DNA of 64,000 nucleotides from a bacterium (GTDB lineage: Bacteria; Orphanbacterota; Orphanbacteria; Orphanbacterales; Orphanbacteraceae). Both the position numbers and the translations under genes were made by a program. Below the pieces are notes generated by a model. It did not search any database. It saw only the letters and a program-made list of their open reading frames with translations, and was not told where the DNA came from. The stretch is from contig JALGYY010000047.1 in assembly GCA_025782575.1 (NCBI GenBank), forward strand, positions 124,001 to 188,000. Reading direction: 5' to 3'. This document shows, in pieces, positions 9,027 through 18,154 of the stretch; the first letter of the stretch is position 1, and each line of letters opens with the position of its first letter.

Positions 9027-10184
9027 TCAGCCCCCGACCATATAACAGAGCTGAGCGGTCAGAAACGCCAGGTAGTTTCCGATGGCGTATCCGATGAGCG
9101 CCATCAAAATCGCTGCCGGTACCAGACTTTCCCGGTGAAAAGCGGCCACAATCGGGGCGGAGGCGATTCCTCCGATGTTCGCTGCCGAAGCGATCGCCGC
9201 CGTATGAACATCGACTTTGAAGATCTTCGCCCCCACCACAACGAACAAACCGTGAATGAAGATCCATATGAATGCGCCCGCCACGAACCAGGGCGCCTGC
9301 TCCAGTCCGGAGAGCTCCGCGCGCGCGCCCATTCGCGCGACAAATAGATAGACGAGAGCCATTGCAAGTGGGTGGCTCCCCGGGATCGACCGTGCCGGTG
9401 TCAGAGAGAGAAGTATCCCGAGGGTGGTGACGATCAGAATCTTCCATGTGCTCGCCGAGAGAACGGGTGGGATGGCGGGTAGATGTGTCGACGCTGATGT
9501 GGCGATCCAGGCGACCGTAAGGCCGAGAAAAGCGAGATAGAGTATGTGACGCATGGAGACTTCCTGGCTCTTCTTGGTCAGCTCGTTTGCAGCCTTCTCC
9601 ATCCGTTCCAACCGCTCGTTCGACACGCCGGTGAACTTGTGAAAACGTTCGGCGAGGCCCCGTGATCCGAGCATGATCGGAAGCCAGACCACATAGACCA
9701 GGTTGTCGCTGATGGCGGCCAGGCCGAAATAGGATGCCGGCGTGTCCAGACCCTCGGCGATGGCGGCCATGTTGCCTGTCCCCCCGATCCAGCTTCCCGC
9801 GAGGGCGCCGTAACCTTTCCATGCTTCGGGGCCGAGCCCTCCCTTGACAATGAAGTAAGCGATCGGCGCGCCGACAACGACACCGATACTGCCGATCAGC
9901 ATGACGAAGATGCCGGTCCCCATTACTTTGACGGCTCCTCGAACATCAACGTCGATCAGCATGATCGTCAGGAATACGGGAAGAACCCAGGCGCCGATTC
10001 CGTCATAAACGACACTCTTCGTCGGAATCACTCCGGTATTCGAAAGGACGACCGGGATTGCATAGATAAACAGGAGAGGGGGGAAGTACTGAAAGAATCC
10101 CCACTTGAAGCGAGCTTCCAGAAAAAACATGAAGGAAGTGATCGCAGTAAGTGCAGTCAGAACCCCGATGGGAGATTCGATCAT
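9027..10184 (-). CDS. DUF819 family integral membrane protein
   Basis: The product is about 385 residues from the ATG at 10184, which has GGAG nine bases upstream. Ten or more hydrophobic segments are visible. Glycine-rich GALAGSWIGGTGNMAAIAEG and the later A-A-I-A-S-A-A-N-I-G-G-I-A-S-A-P segment are typical of the DUF819 (YjcL-type) family, whose inverted repeat topology recalls carboxylate/sodium symporters. The substrate is unknown. It stands alone: the nuclease gene upstream is more than 200 bases away. Confidence 0.88.
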   Translation of the reverse strand: MIESPIGVLTALTAITSFMFFLEARFKWGFFQYFPPLLFIYAIPVVLSNTGVIPTKSVVYDGIGAWVLPVFLTIMLIDVDVRGAVKVMGTGIFVMLIGSIGVVVGAPIAYFIVKGGLGPEAWKGYGALAGSWIGGTGNMAAIAEGLDTPASYFGLAAISDNLVYVVWLPIMLGSRGLAERFHKFTGVSNERLERMEKAANELTKKSQEVSMRHILYLAFLGLTVAWIATSASTHLPAIPPVLSASTWKILIVTTLGILLSLTPARSIPGSHPLAMALVYLFVARMGARAELSGLEQAPWFVAGAFIWIFIHGLFVVVGAKIFKVDVHTAAIASAANIGGIASAPIVAAFHRESLVPAAILMALIGYAIGNYLAFLTAQLCYMVGG

Positions 10185-10401
10185 GTTTCGATGCTCCAGA
10201 TAAAGTAGAGGGTATTGCTCACATAATGAGGATGGGATGAGGTTTGTCAACGCCGGTTTCGTGAGCCGGCGCATTCGGCCACCTATCCAGATCTTTCGCG
10301 GAGGATCCTGCCGGGCTCATTGATGGAGCAGGTGTGGTCGGTTTTTGGGCGCTGTCCGGAGGCGTATGCGTTTCTCTCGAGATTCGCCCCCCCCCCGCCG
10401 A

Positions 10402-11529
10402 TCAACGGTTTGTCAGTAATATCTTTCGAGCCGCCAGTCGGTTGTGTTTCCCGCATAAAACACGGAGATTGTCTAAGGTGTGTTTTCCGCCCCGGCAGAA
10501 TGGTGTGATGTGATCGATCTGCAGATGAGCGGTCGAGTCGCATCGGATGCCGAGGGAACTGGTGTAGGTGCAGCGCCCTTTGTCGCGGTTGAATACCGCG
10601 TCCCGCAAGAGGGCCGGGATGTGTCGGGAACGAACGCGCATCCCCTCTGCTCCCTTGCATGGAGACTCTTTCTCATCGGCTGTTTTTGAGCCGCTCACGG
10701 CTGCCGGTATGATCGGAGAATAGCCCTTTGCTGGCCTCTGCGCCTGATCTCGTGACTTGCTCTGCTTCCTGGCTTCCCTCTTCTTCCGCCGCGCCTCTTT
10801 CCGCTCGGGATCGCGCTTCTCCAGCAGATCTTTGATCGCTCTCCCCATGATCGCCTCCAGATTCCAGCTACGGGAGCAGACCCTCTTCGCCCGCTCCAGA
10901 TCCCGGCAGAACTCCTCGCTCGCCGAGAACCGAATCTCATAGCGCTGCTCCGGCTCTTCTTGCAGATCCTGTCGGGAGTCGCTACCAACGTGGGTGTGAT
11001 TCGGGGATTCTTCCGCCTGAAAAAGATCTCCATTTTCCTCCCGGTTCGGGACGATCTCAGCCGGTTCTATCAATCCGATCGGCCGAACGGATTCTCGTAC
11101 AGCCGGCGCGATCTGATGGGAAGCCACGATCTTTTCAATTTCGGCAAATGTCTTTCCGGAAACCGAGCGGAGGATTTCTTCCGGACTCCCCTCCGCCAAT
11201 AGACGGGCGATCTTCGCGAGGCCACACACTGTGATCTTGCGATCCACCAGAAGTCCCCTGGCCGCGGGAAACTTGCTTATACATCTGGCAGCGGCGATGA
11301 ACCGCCCCGCTTTGGATGGGGAGTAGCGCCAGCGAAAAGTACAGAAGGCAAAAAGAGAGGAGTAGCCTTCCTCCAAGTAGAGAGATCGCCTCTCGATTTC
11401 GTTCAGACATTCGAGAATGGAAACCAGCAATGCATGTTCGTTTCGGACCGCCCGATCTCCTTTTCGAATGATCTCATGATTGGAAAGCGTCGCCAGAACC
11501 GAGTCCATTTTCTTCGTCGTCATCGCCAT
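10402..11529 (-). CDS. HNH endonuclease domain protein
   Basis: The product is about 375 residues. The C-terminal 75 residues carry an HNH domain: a possible zinc-binding pair of Cys around RCTYTSSLGIRC, then LQIDHITPFCRGG, the D-N-L-R-V-L-C segment and a terminal K-H-N. These give the two His and central Asn of the beta-beta-alpha-metal fold. The N-terminal part is helical (LLVSILECLNEIERRSLY) and matches the helical region found in many free-standing bacterial HNH proteins. The middle is charged and low-complexity. The ATG at 11529 has GGAGGGG six bases upstream; a GTG seven codons earlier lies before that site. A run of ten C (10387-10396) lies directly beyond the stop codon. Confidence 0.85.
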   Translation of the reverse strand: MAMTTKKMDSVLATLSNHEIIRKGDRAVRNEHALLVSILECLNEIERRSLYLEEGYSSLFAFCTFRWRYSPSKAGRFIAAARCISKFPAARGLLVDRKITVCGLAKIARLLAEGSPEEILRSVSGKTFAEIEKIVASHQIAPAVRESVRPIGLIEPAEIVPNREENGDLFQAEESPNHTHVGSDSRQDLQEEPEQRYEIRFSASEEFCRDLERAKRVCSRSWNLEAIMGRAIKDLLEKRDPERKEARRKKREARKQSKSRDQAQRPAKGYSPIIPAAVSGSKTADEKESPCKGAEGMRVRSRHIPALLRDAVFNRDKGRCTYTSSLGIRCDSTAHLQIDHITPFCRGGKHTLDNLRVLCGKHNRLAARKILLTNR

Positions 11530-12084
11530 CTTCTTCCCCTCCCGATCCACCCTTATCGTTCCAAGCCCCGCTGATATTTTAGCATGGCCTTTTCCGGCTT
11601 CGAGGGAGGGGCTGCAAGATCGATTGCGGCTGGATTCGAAATTCTAAAGAGGAGGCCGCGCACGACTGATTCACCAGGACGAGAAGCGTACACACGGGAG
11701 ACTGGCAAGTAACCGGAGACAGTCGAACTTGGCGAGCGCCAGAACGTGTCAAGCAATATTTCTTGCTATCGATAGAATAATCAAAATAGTCGAGCGACTC
11801 GAGGCTAAACGACGACAGGCGCCGAGCAGGAAAACGCATACGTCTCCGGACAGCCTCCGGCGGAGGTAAATTTCCTTGCATTCGTTCGAGTTGGTGCGAT
11901 CCATGAGCGGATCGCAGTGCAGGGATCACATCTTCAATCTGCGATTTCCGTTTATCTGGACTGGCCTCGACCTCCGGCCGAAGAGGAGAGTTTGTCCAAA
12001 AGGCTGCTTACTGGATATCCCATTTCCGATTACTGTGGTTTTTCGCCTGTAACCTAATATCATGCCGGGAGAGGGGGTGTAATC
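11530..12084. other. Intergenic region of about 550 bases with one perfect hairpin
   Basis: I see no convincing gene here. An open frame of about 116 codons on the minus strand (11579-11929) has no recognisable domain, unlike composition and no ribosome site. A perfect eight-base inverted repeat, TGCGATCC at 11895-11902 and GGATCGCA at 11909-11916, encloses a six-base loop. A TAATAT at 12055-12060 could be the -10 element of the TonB-like gene, but no good -35 is present. Confidence 0.45.
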
Positions 12085-12525
12085 ATGCTCAGATCAACAG
12101 TCAGTTTCATTTTAGTTGTTTCGCTCGCATGCGCCGGAGGAGGGGGACACGGAAGAGCGAGTCGGCCGATCGCCTATGAATCGGACTTCACGATACGGTC
12201 TTCCCGCGATGCAAACCGCACTCCGGTCAAAGCCCTGGACGAGAGCTCCGAATTCTCAGCGGCGCCGGTGGAACGGGTAGTCTACAGACCTGAATACCCG
12301 GAGAACGCGCGCCGAACGCAGGTGGAAGGAACGGTTGTGGCAAAAGCGTTCCTGAATGAGATCGGGGACGTTGTTCGTGTGGAGATTCTTGAATCGCCTT
12401 CCATTATCCTCAACAAGACGGTCCGAGAGGCTCTTCTCACGAGTAAATTCTTCCCGGCGAAGAAGGATGGTGTTCCCGTACCATGCACGCTGATAGTGCC
12501 GTTCGATTTCTATCTGCGCATGTAG
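12085..12525 (+). CDS. TonB C-terminal domain protein
   Basis: The product is 146 residues. An N-terminal hydrophobic stretch (about residues 3-17) ends in L-A-C-A-G-G, either a signal peptide or a weak lipobox. After a short linker, residues 65-145 form a TonB C-terminal domain: Y-R-P-E-Y-P-E-N-A-R-R, then V-E-G-T-V-V-A-K-A-F-L, a conserved hydrophobic core and ending FDFYL. Full TonB proteins couple the inner-membrane proton gradient to outer-membrane receptors. This one lacks the long Pro-rich spanner and may be a periplasmic partner. GAGAGGGGG precedes the ATG. Confidence 0.82.
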   Translation: MLRSTVSFILVVSLACAGGGGHGRASRPIAYESDFTIRSSRDANRTPVKALDESSEFSAAPVERVVYRPEYPENARRTQVEGTVVAKAFLNEIGDVVRVEILESPSIILNKTVREALLTSKFFPAKKDGVPVPCTLIVPFDFYLRM

Positions 12526-12660
12526 CGAGAAAAAACACGCAATCACTCACGGGTCTCTCTCCCAGCCTCCCCGGGTATGACTCAAACTCCTGCCCCAGCG
12601 GTTAACAAAGAGGACCGAGACCAGGCCGGAGCAATAAACCGCTGACCAGTCGTTTCTCCG

Positions 12661-14793
12661 CTACCGCACAACAGTGATCTTGCGCGTTCTCGTCTCCCGG
12701 TCGGTCTGAAGGACACCGAAGTACATCCCCGGTGAAACGAGGTGGCCCCTACTGTTCCTGCCGTCCCAGGTGGCGAATGATGTGCCCGCTTCTCGATGTT
12801 CGTTCACCAGACTTCGAACGAGACGGCCCGACACATCGTACACGGAGAGTTCAACAGGCGAGGCGTTCGGAAGAGAGAACATGAGAGTGGCTCGGTCACG
12901 TATCGGATTGGGGCCGAAAATATCGAGCCGGGCGCCGTAGGGAATCGCATCGGCGAGGTCGTCAACACCTGTGGCTGTTCCTTTTAGAATCGTGAAGTGA
13001 TCCAGTTCCTGGCCGGCATCATCCAGAAACAGAGCGTCCAGTCTTTCGCCGCTAATATCGATCACGAGTGATCCCAATTTATTGAGAGAGGTGATCATGA
13101 CAGGGTGATCCAACGGCCCGCCGCCAAGTTTCGATGAGCTCCCCGCGACGACATAAACCGCACCTTCAAACGGCCCCGTACCGGAGGTCGGTTTGGCGTA
13201 GGCGCCATCTCCGAGCGGATTGCCGTCTCCCGAATCGATTATCATTGACTCGACGAGAGAGCCTGATGCCAGATAAAGACCGTTCAGCAGGAAAGAGCGT
13301 TCATAGGAATGGCTGTGTCCACCGAGTACGAGATCGACGCCGGCTGAGTCGAGCACAGGGAGGGTCCAGTTCCTCATCTGCGCCATCCTCCCCCCGGAGT
13401 CCATCGGATCGTCGGAGTTGTGAGATCCCTTCGTGTATGGGGGGTGATGCCAGTACGCGATGATCCAGTCCTGATTGGTCGCTGCGAGATCCTGTCGAAG
13501 CCAGGTGACCATCGGACCGCTCGATGTGCGATCCGATCCCTCGGAGTCGAGACAGATGAAATGGACCCGCCCGAAGTCGAACGAGTAATACGCTTCCGTC
13601 CCGGAGGGAACGCCCCCCGCCTCCCCGTCGATCGGCATCGTGAAGATATCGTAGTAATCATTGTTCGCACCGGCATGCCGCACGTCGTGGTTCCCTCGAG
13701 TGGGCCACAGAAATGTATCTTTTAATAAATCGGTATACATGTCAAAGACGGCCGCCTGGTACTCGGCATCGGTTCCTGTTAAGTAAGCGTTGTCACCCAG
13801 CATTAACCAGACGTCCGTATTCCCTGCCCCTGCATAGGCCTCGTATGCGGATCTTACGTTGATCGCGTTCTGCCCTGGCAGGCCGGAATCGCCGATCACC
13901 CAGATTCGCGTTGACTGGGGAGTACCCGGCGTCGGGGCGGTCCGGAATGAGTGGTCGATGTCATCTCCCTCGAACTCGAAAGTGCTCGTTCCGATGGCGT
14001 AGTAGTAGTGGGTGCCCGGTGTCAGGCCTCTGATCTTGACTTCGTGTTGACTCCCGTTAACGGGATCGTCGATCACATTGACGAGATCTCCGATCTGCGT
14101 ACCGTACCGGAGACGTGTGTCGACAGGCACATCCGTTCGCCAGCGGATTACGGCACTCGTATCGGTGCCCACCTGGATATAGGGGCCCCGCGTGATATAG
14201 GCGGGTGCGGTGGAGTAGATGAGTTCGGCATCGAAGACGAGATCGGAGCTGATTGCGTTCGTCTGGTGCACCTCGATTGCGAGTAGATTCTGGCCTTGCA
14301 GGAGAAGATTGGTTAACCCCGTGAGTATGATCGGCTCGTAGGATCCCCCTTCGTGGGAGCCGGCAAGAGTGGAATAGCTTATCGTCCCGGCGGGCATGGA
14401 CGGCCTTGTCACTTCCGTTCCGTTCAAATAGGCGACGTAGCCGTCGTCGAAATTTGTCGAAAGCGATAGACTCGTGATCTGAGCCGGATCATCCACCAGG
14501 CTGAATTCATGCCGGAAATAAGCTGTCGGATGTTTGTCGTTCGGGTCGAGTCCGAAGGAGATCACCCGATTGATGTACCCTTCTCCATAACCGAAAATCG
14601 CCGTTCCGGTGGTCCAGCTACCGTCGTCAAAAGAAGTGTCACGCCAGGTTGTGCCGAGGTCGGTGCCGGTATCATTGAAACTCCAGACGGAGTTCTTGGG
14701 GATGACAACAGTCTGAGCCTTTCCCGATGAAGCGAAAAGCGAGAGCGCAGATGTGGTCAACAGAATTGCGGCAATCAGTTGAACCTGTTTCAT
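12661..14793 (-). CDS. Secreted purple-acid-phosphatase-like metallophosphoesterase with FlgD-type C-terminal domain
   Basis: The product is 710 residues. A signal peptide (residues 1-26, ending SGKAQ) is followed by a beta-rich N-terminal domain. Next is a fibronectin-III-like domain (TRGPYIQVGTDTSAVIRWRT) as in purple acid phosphatases. The metallophosphoesterase core has V-I-G-D-S-G, MLGDNAY, RGNHDVRH, YWHHPPY and GGHSHSYER, giving the full set of dimetal ligands. The last 85 residues are a FlgD-type domain ending in ITVVR, as in two other proteins of this window. It should hydrolyse phosphate esters outside the cytoplasm. Its ATG overlaps the TPR gene stop as ATGA, so the two are one unit. 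Confidence 0.88.
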   Translation of the reverse strand: MKQVQLIAAILLTTSALSLFASSGKAQTVVIPKNSVWSFNDTGTDLGTTWRDTSFDDGSWTTGTAIFGYGEGYINRVISFGLDPNDKHPTAYFRHEFSLVDDPAQITSLSLSTNFDDGYVAYLNGTEVTRPSMPAGTISYSTLAGSHEGGSYEPIILTGLTNLLLQGQNLLAIEVHQTNAISSDLVFDAELIYSTAPAYITRGPYIQVGTDTSAVIRWRTDVPVDTRLRYGTQIGDLVNVIDDPVNGSQHEVKIRGLTPGTHYYYAIGTSTFEFEGDDIDHSFRTAPTPGTPQSTRIWVIGDSGLPGQNAINVRSAYEAYAGAGNTDVWLMLGDNAYLTGTDAEYQAAVFDMYTDLLKDTFLWPTRGNHDVRHAGANNDYYDIFTMPIDGEAGGVPSGTEAYYSFDFGRVHFICLDSEGSDRTSSGPMVTWLRQDLAATNQDWIIAYWHHPPYTKGSHNSDDPMDSGGRMAQMRNWTLPVLDSAGVDLVLGGHSHSYERSFLLNGLYLASGSLVESMIIDSGDGNPLGDGAYAKPTSGTGPFEGAVYVVAGSSSKLGGGPLDHPVMITSLNKLGSLVIDISGERLDALFLDDAGQELDHFTILKGTATGVDDLADAIPYGARLDIFGPNPIRDRATLMFSLPNASPVELSVYDVSGRLVRSLVNEHREAGTSFATWDGRNSRGHLVSPGMYFGVLQTDRETRTRKITVVR

Positions 14794-15641
14794 TCCGAAG
14801 CTGTCCCTTTCCCGGAAATACGCGAGAGGTCGTTAATCTGGAGGCGTATCCGGCTCTGAAGTTCGCGATAGGAATCGCTCCCCCGACGGGACGAGGAGAT
14901 GGAATCAATGGCATCCAGTGCGTCTGTGTAAGCGGCTTGCGCTTCGTGGATTCTTCCTGCAAGCGCGAGTATGTTCCCTCGTTTCACAAGGAGTGTCTCT
15001 TTGCGGTCGAATTGCGGCATCACGATTTCAATCCGCAATAGCGCACGGTCAACATCGCCGAGTTTCAGATCGAAATCGATCGCTTTCATTGTGAGTGTGA
15101 CGAGCGGTCCCAGCCGATCGATCGCCTCATCCAGTCCCTGCCGGGCAAGTCGCACCCCACCCGGATGAACCATGGATGCGAATCGGGCCCGCTCCAGAAA
15201 GTCGTCCGGCCGGGGTGCCGGGTCGACGGCGAGCGCGCGATCATAGTCTTTCACGGCTTGCTCATAATTTTCGAGGGCGGCATGAGCGCGGCCTCTTATC
15301 TTGAGCCCTTCCCCGTTGCCCGCTTCAGCCAGGGCCACGTAACTGAGATCCTGAAGGGCGGCCTGGGGATCACCGTTTTCAAGGTGGAGGACCGCGAGTC
15401 CGAGATAGACGACGTCAAGCGCGGGATCGATAACGAGAGCTCGGCGAAAATCCGCCTCTGCGAGGGCGGCCTCACCATGATTCCTGTAGAGTTCGCCCCG
15501 CTGCCAGTAGAGAGAGGCGTCATCCGGCGATTCCCGGACAGACTCGCTCAAAATGTCGATGCGTTCGTGAAGCGCTCCGTGAGCGATGAGCTCGGGGGGG
15601 AGGATGAGCGCAGCGAACGCCAGGAACAGGAGTTTGCGCAT
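14790..15641 (-). CDS. Secreted TPR protein
   Basis: The product is 283 residues. It has a signal peptide (about 1-20) and then several tetratricopeptide repeats, for example SLYWQRGELYRNHGEAALAE, VVYLGLAVLHLENGDPQAAL and KIRGRAHAALENYEQAVKDY. A helical C-terminal region follows. TPR proteins act as interaction scaffolds; here the coupling to the downstream phosphoesterase (ATGA overlap) suggests a periplasmic partner. No Shine-Dalgarno sequence precedes the ATG. Instead a TATAAT sits nine bases before it, so the message may be nearly leaderless. Confidence 0.8.
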   Translation of the reverse strand: MRKLLFLAFAALILPPELIAHGALHERIDILSESVRESPDDASLYWQRGELYRNHGEAALAEADFRRALVIDPALDVVYLGLAVLHLENGDPQAALQDLSYVALAEAGNGEGLKIRGRAHAALENYEQAVKDYDRALAVDPAPRPDDFLERARFASMVHPGGVRLARQGLDEAIDRLGPLVTLTMKAIDFDLKLGDVDRALLRIEIVMPQFDRKETLLVKRGNILALAGRIHEAQAAYTDALDAIDSISSSRRGSDSYRELQSRIRLQINDLSRISGKGTASE

Positions 15642-15650
15642 GATTGTTCT

Positions 15651-15656
15651 ATTATA
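15651..15656 (-). promoter_or_regulatory. Perfect -10 element before the TPR gene
   Basis: TATAAT on the minus strand overlaps the stop codon of the EamA gene and ends nine bases before the TPR start. No clear -35 was found. The implied 5' leader is only two or three bases. Confidence 0.5.
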
Positions 15657-16566
15657 ACACGGTCGAGCGTTGCCGGGGCGCCCACAACTGCTGAATTAGA
15701 ATGCCCGCGATAATAAGAATCAGGCCGATCAGGGATGAAGAGCGGATCGTCTCTCCGAGGACGAGGCCGATGAAGATCAGCGACAGAAATGGAGAGAGAA
15801 ATACGAGCCGCCCCACTTTCGCCGAAGTCTCGGAAAGTGAGAGTGCCCGGAGCCAGAAGAGAAACGGGAGACCCATCTCAAAAATGCCGGTGTAGATCGA
15901 TCCGGCAAGCGGACCGGGCGGGAGCGATGGCGCCCGCCCCAGAATAGCCATCAGCGCGGCCGTAAACAGGAAGCCGAACGTAGCGCCGAGAGATAGTTTT
16001 TCGAGCGCATCCCGATCATCGCGCAGATTCCGGATCCAGAAGGCCGCCCATATGACGGAGCTACCGAGCGCCAGACCTACTCCCAACGGATTGGAAAACG
16101 TCGCTCCCATCAGGTTGCCGCGGAGTGCGATGACCGCTACTCCGACGAAGCTGATGGAAAGGCCGGCCAGATCGGGCAGACGGAGCGCTTGACCCAGAAA
16201 AGGTGCTGATAGAAGCACGAGAACGATCGGCCATGTGTAATTCAGAGGCTGCGCTTCCTGAGCCGGCAGAATGTCGTAAGCTCGGAAGAGTACGACGTAG
16301 TAGAGGAAGGGATTCAGCAGGCCGTTCAGGGCGGATCGGCGGAGCGAACGATCGAGCGGAGGTCTCGGGGCGATCCGCTGACCTCTCCTGATCCACCGAC
16401 GTACCGCTCGAGCCAGCCAGAAAAAAATAGCGGCGCTGAGTGACGCCCCGAACAGCAGAGAGAGAGGGTCGGTCCCACGAAGCGTCAGCTTGAACACGGT
16501 TGCGACCGTGGACCAACAAAGAATACTGGCCACGGCGAAAAGATAGGCGCGGGTTTGATCTCGCAT
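15652..16566 (-). CDS. EamA/DMT family transporter
   Basis: The product is 304 residues with ten hydrophobic segments arranged as two five-helix EamA repeats. The first helix (AVASILCWSTVATVFKLTL) and the P-L-N-Y-T-W-P-I-V segment at the end of the first repeat are characteristic, as is E-T-x6-G-x2-L-I-x-A-G near the end. Drug/metabolite transporters export amino acids, nucleosides or similar small molecules; the substrate is unknown. The N-terminal region lies divergent from the kelch protein gene. Confidence 0.88.
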   Translation of the reverse strand: MRDQTRAYLFAVASILCWSTVATVFKLTLRGTDPLSLLFGASLSAAIFFWLARAVRRWIRRGQRIAPRPPLDRSLRRSALNGLLNPFLYYVVLFRAYDILPAQEAQPLNYTWPIVLVLLSAPFLGQALRLPDLAGLSISFVGVAVIALRGNLMGATFSNPLGVGLALGSSVIWAAFWIRNLRDDRDALEKLSLGATFGFLFTAALMAILGRAPSLPPGPLAGSIYTGIFEMGLPFLFWLRALSLSETSAKVGRLVFLSPFLSLIFIGLVLGETIRSSSLIGLILIIAGILIQQLWAPRQRSTVL

Positions 16567-16667
16567 GGCTGCAGGCTATCGGAAACCGGGCCGTCCGGCA
16601 ACAGAACCTGATTTGTGATAGAATAAACAGGCGTTTCCCATGAACATCACTGTCGAAAGGATCGACT

Positions 16668-18065
16668 ATGTGGAACCCCCGGCGTCCGCTGAAATGGCGG
16701 TTTTGTCCCATTTTCTTCGCATTCTTCTCTCTCTCCATCGTCGCTGATTGGGCGTTTTCCGCCGATTGGATTACGCACGCTCCTCTTCCGGAGCCGCTGG
16801 CGAACAATGCTATTACTACTCATTCATTCGGTGACACCTGTTACGTCTATTCCTTCATGGGAATCGACACTACAAAAGCCTGGTCCGGAATCACACGCCA
16901 TGCCTGGCGATTGAATACGACGACAGATACGTGGCAGGCGCTACCTGATGTGCCCGGCTCGGTCGGGCGAATCGCGGCTCTCGCTTTTTCATTCGGCAGC
17001 AAAGTTTATCTGTTCGGAGGCTACTCCGTTGCGAGTGATCAGTCGGAAACCACATGGGGTGCCGTTGATATTTACGATCCGGCCACCAATACATGGTCAT
17101 CCGGTTCGCCGATTCCTGTGCCAGTTGATGACATGGTAGGCGGGGTCTGGCGTGACTCGTTGATCTATCTGGTGAGCGGATGGTCCCAGACTACAGTGGT
17201 TTCGAACACACAGGTGTATGACCCCGCCATGGATACATGGGCGCAGGCGACCCCTTTCCCGATCGGGGGAACGTTCGGCGGTGCGGGCGGCATAGTGGGG
17301 AACTGGTTTATCTATGTAGATGGTGTGAGGGGCAACTTTCTGATGCGAGAGAATGTCCATCGAGGGTTGATCGATCCGAACGATCCGCTCTCGGTCACCT
17401 GGGCGGTGTCGGGGAAGCATCCCGGGGAATCGCTCTATCGAATGGCCAGCGGTAACGTACCCGGGGACACGACGTCTTTGCTCTTCGCAGGCGGGAGCGA
17501 TAATGCTTACAATTTCGACGGGATCGGCTTTAACGGTCAGCCTTCCGAACCGACCGGCCAGATGTGGTACTACTTTCCATCGACAAACAAGAGAAGGCAG
17601 GTCGCCGACAAAGAGACGCCCACCATGGACCATCGAGGATTCCCTACATGCGGTGACCGCATGTATATCGCCGGAGGGATGATAGGCGGACAGCAGGTGA
17701 CTGATCTTGTACAGAGCTACTTTTCTGACGATCCTACCGGTGTGGCATTCGATTCGCCGGTTTTGGGGGAGGGATTGGTCGGAGGCGCGGCATGGGAACT
17801 CCGAAGCGCTCCGAATCCCGCCCGGACGAGAGCGTCGTTCTCCGCCAACGCCGGCCGTGAACGAACAGTTCTCCGGAATGCCCGCGTCTACGACCTTCGG
17901 GGAAGATTGGTACGGAGTTTCAACGATGCGGCACTCGCCGAATCCTCCGGATTCGAGTGGGATCTTCGGGATAACCGCGGAAAACGGGTGGCTGCGGGCA
18001 TATACATGCTGAAGGGAAGCGTCTTCGATCGCAATATCTCGAGAAAAATCACCGTCGTCAATTGA
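16668..18065 (+). CDS. Secreted kelch-repeat protein with FlgD-type C-terminal domain
   Basis: The product is 465 residues. A signal peptide ends near residue 31 (ADWAFSA). Kelch-type blades follow, such as WQALPDVPGSVGRIAALAF then KVYLFGGY, and VDIYDPATNTWSSGSPIPVP, V-Q-V-Y-D-P-A-M-D-T-W. These build a beta-propeller. The last 80 residues are a FlgD-type domain (APNPARTRASF, VYDLRGRLVRSF, GIYMLKG, ITVVN). The protein is probably surface-displayed or secreted and binds a ligand. AAAGGA sits seven bases before the ATG; TAGAAT at 16619-16624 may be its -10. Confidence 0.85.
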   Translation: MWNPRRPLKWRFCPIFFAFFSLSIVADWAFSADWITHAPLPEPLANNAITTHSFGDTCYVYSFMGIDTTKAWSGITRHAWRLNTTTDTWQALPDVPGSVGRIAALAFSFGSKVYLFGGYSVASDQSETTWGAVDIYDPATNTWSSGSPIPVPVDDMVGGVWRDSLIYLVSGWSQTTVVSNTQVYDPAMDTWAQATPFPIGGTFGGAGGIVGNWFIYVDGVRGNFLMRENVHRGLIDPNDPLSVTWAVSGKHPGESLYRMASGNVPGDTTSLLFAGGSDNAYNFDGIGFNGQPSEPTGQMWYYFPSTNKRRQVADKETPTMDHRGFPTCGDRMYIAGGMIGGQQVTDLVQSYFSDDPTGVAFDSPVLGEGLVGGAAWELRSAPNPARTRASFSANAGRERTVLRNARVYDLRGRLVRSFNDAALAESSGFEWDLRDNRGKRVAAGIYMLKGSVFDRNISRKITVVN

Positions 18066-18118
18066 CGACGACAACTACACTGTTATCTGTTCGCCAGTCT
18101 CACAGTCGCTCTCGTCTC

Positions 18119-18148
18119 TTGACTGCGGGAGCAGGAGGCATGTACACT
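18119..18148 (+). promoter_or_regulatory. Sigma-70 type promoter for the structured leader
   Basis: TTGACT at 18119-18124 and TACACT at 18143-18148, spacer 18 bases. Predicted transcription start is near 18155, just before a highly structured segment that ends in a Rho-independent terminator. Confidence 0.55.
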
Positions 18149-18154
18149 TAAGGC

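Noticed and set aside
8995-9822. 276-codon open frame antisense-frame shadow over the DUF819 gene
   Set aside because: Its product is Arg/Gly-rich low complexity without domains, while the other frame on the same strand encodes an obvious membrane protein.
10387-10396. Run of ten C as a phase-variation tract
   Set aside because: It lies just beyond the HNH stop codon, so slippage would not change the protein; may also be a sequencing artefact.
11579-11929. Small minus-strand frame in the long gap
   Set aside because: No ribosome site, no domain, composition unlike neighbours.
12596-12644. CAGCGGTT/AACCGCTG inverted repeat between convergent genes
   Set aside because: Eight-base arms with a 33-base loop and no T-run are too weak to call a terminator.
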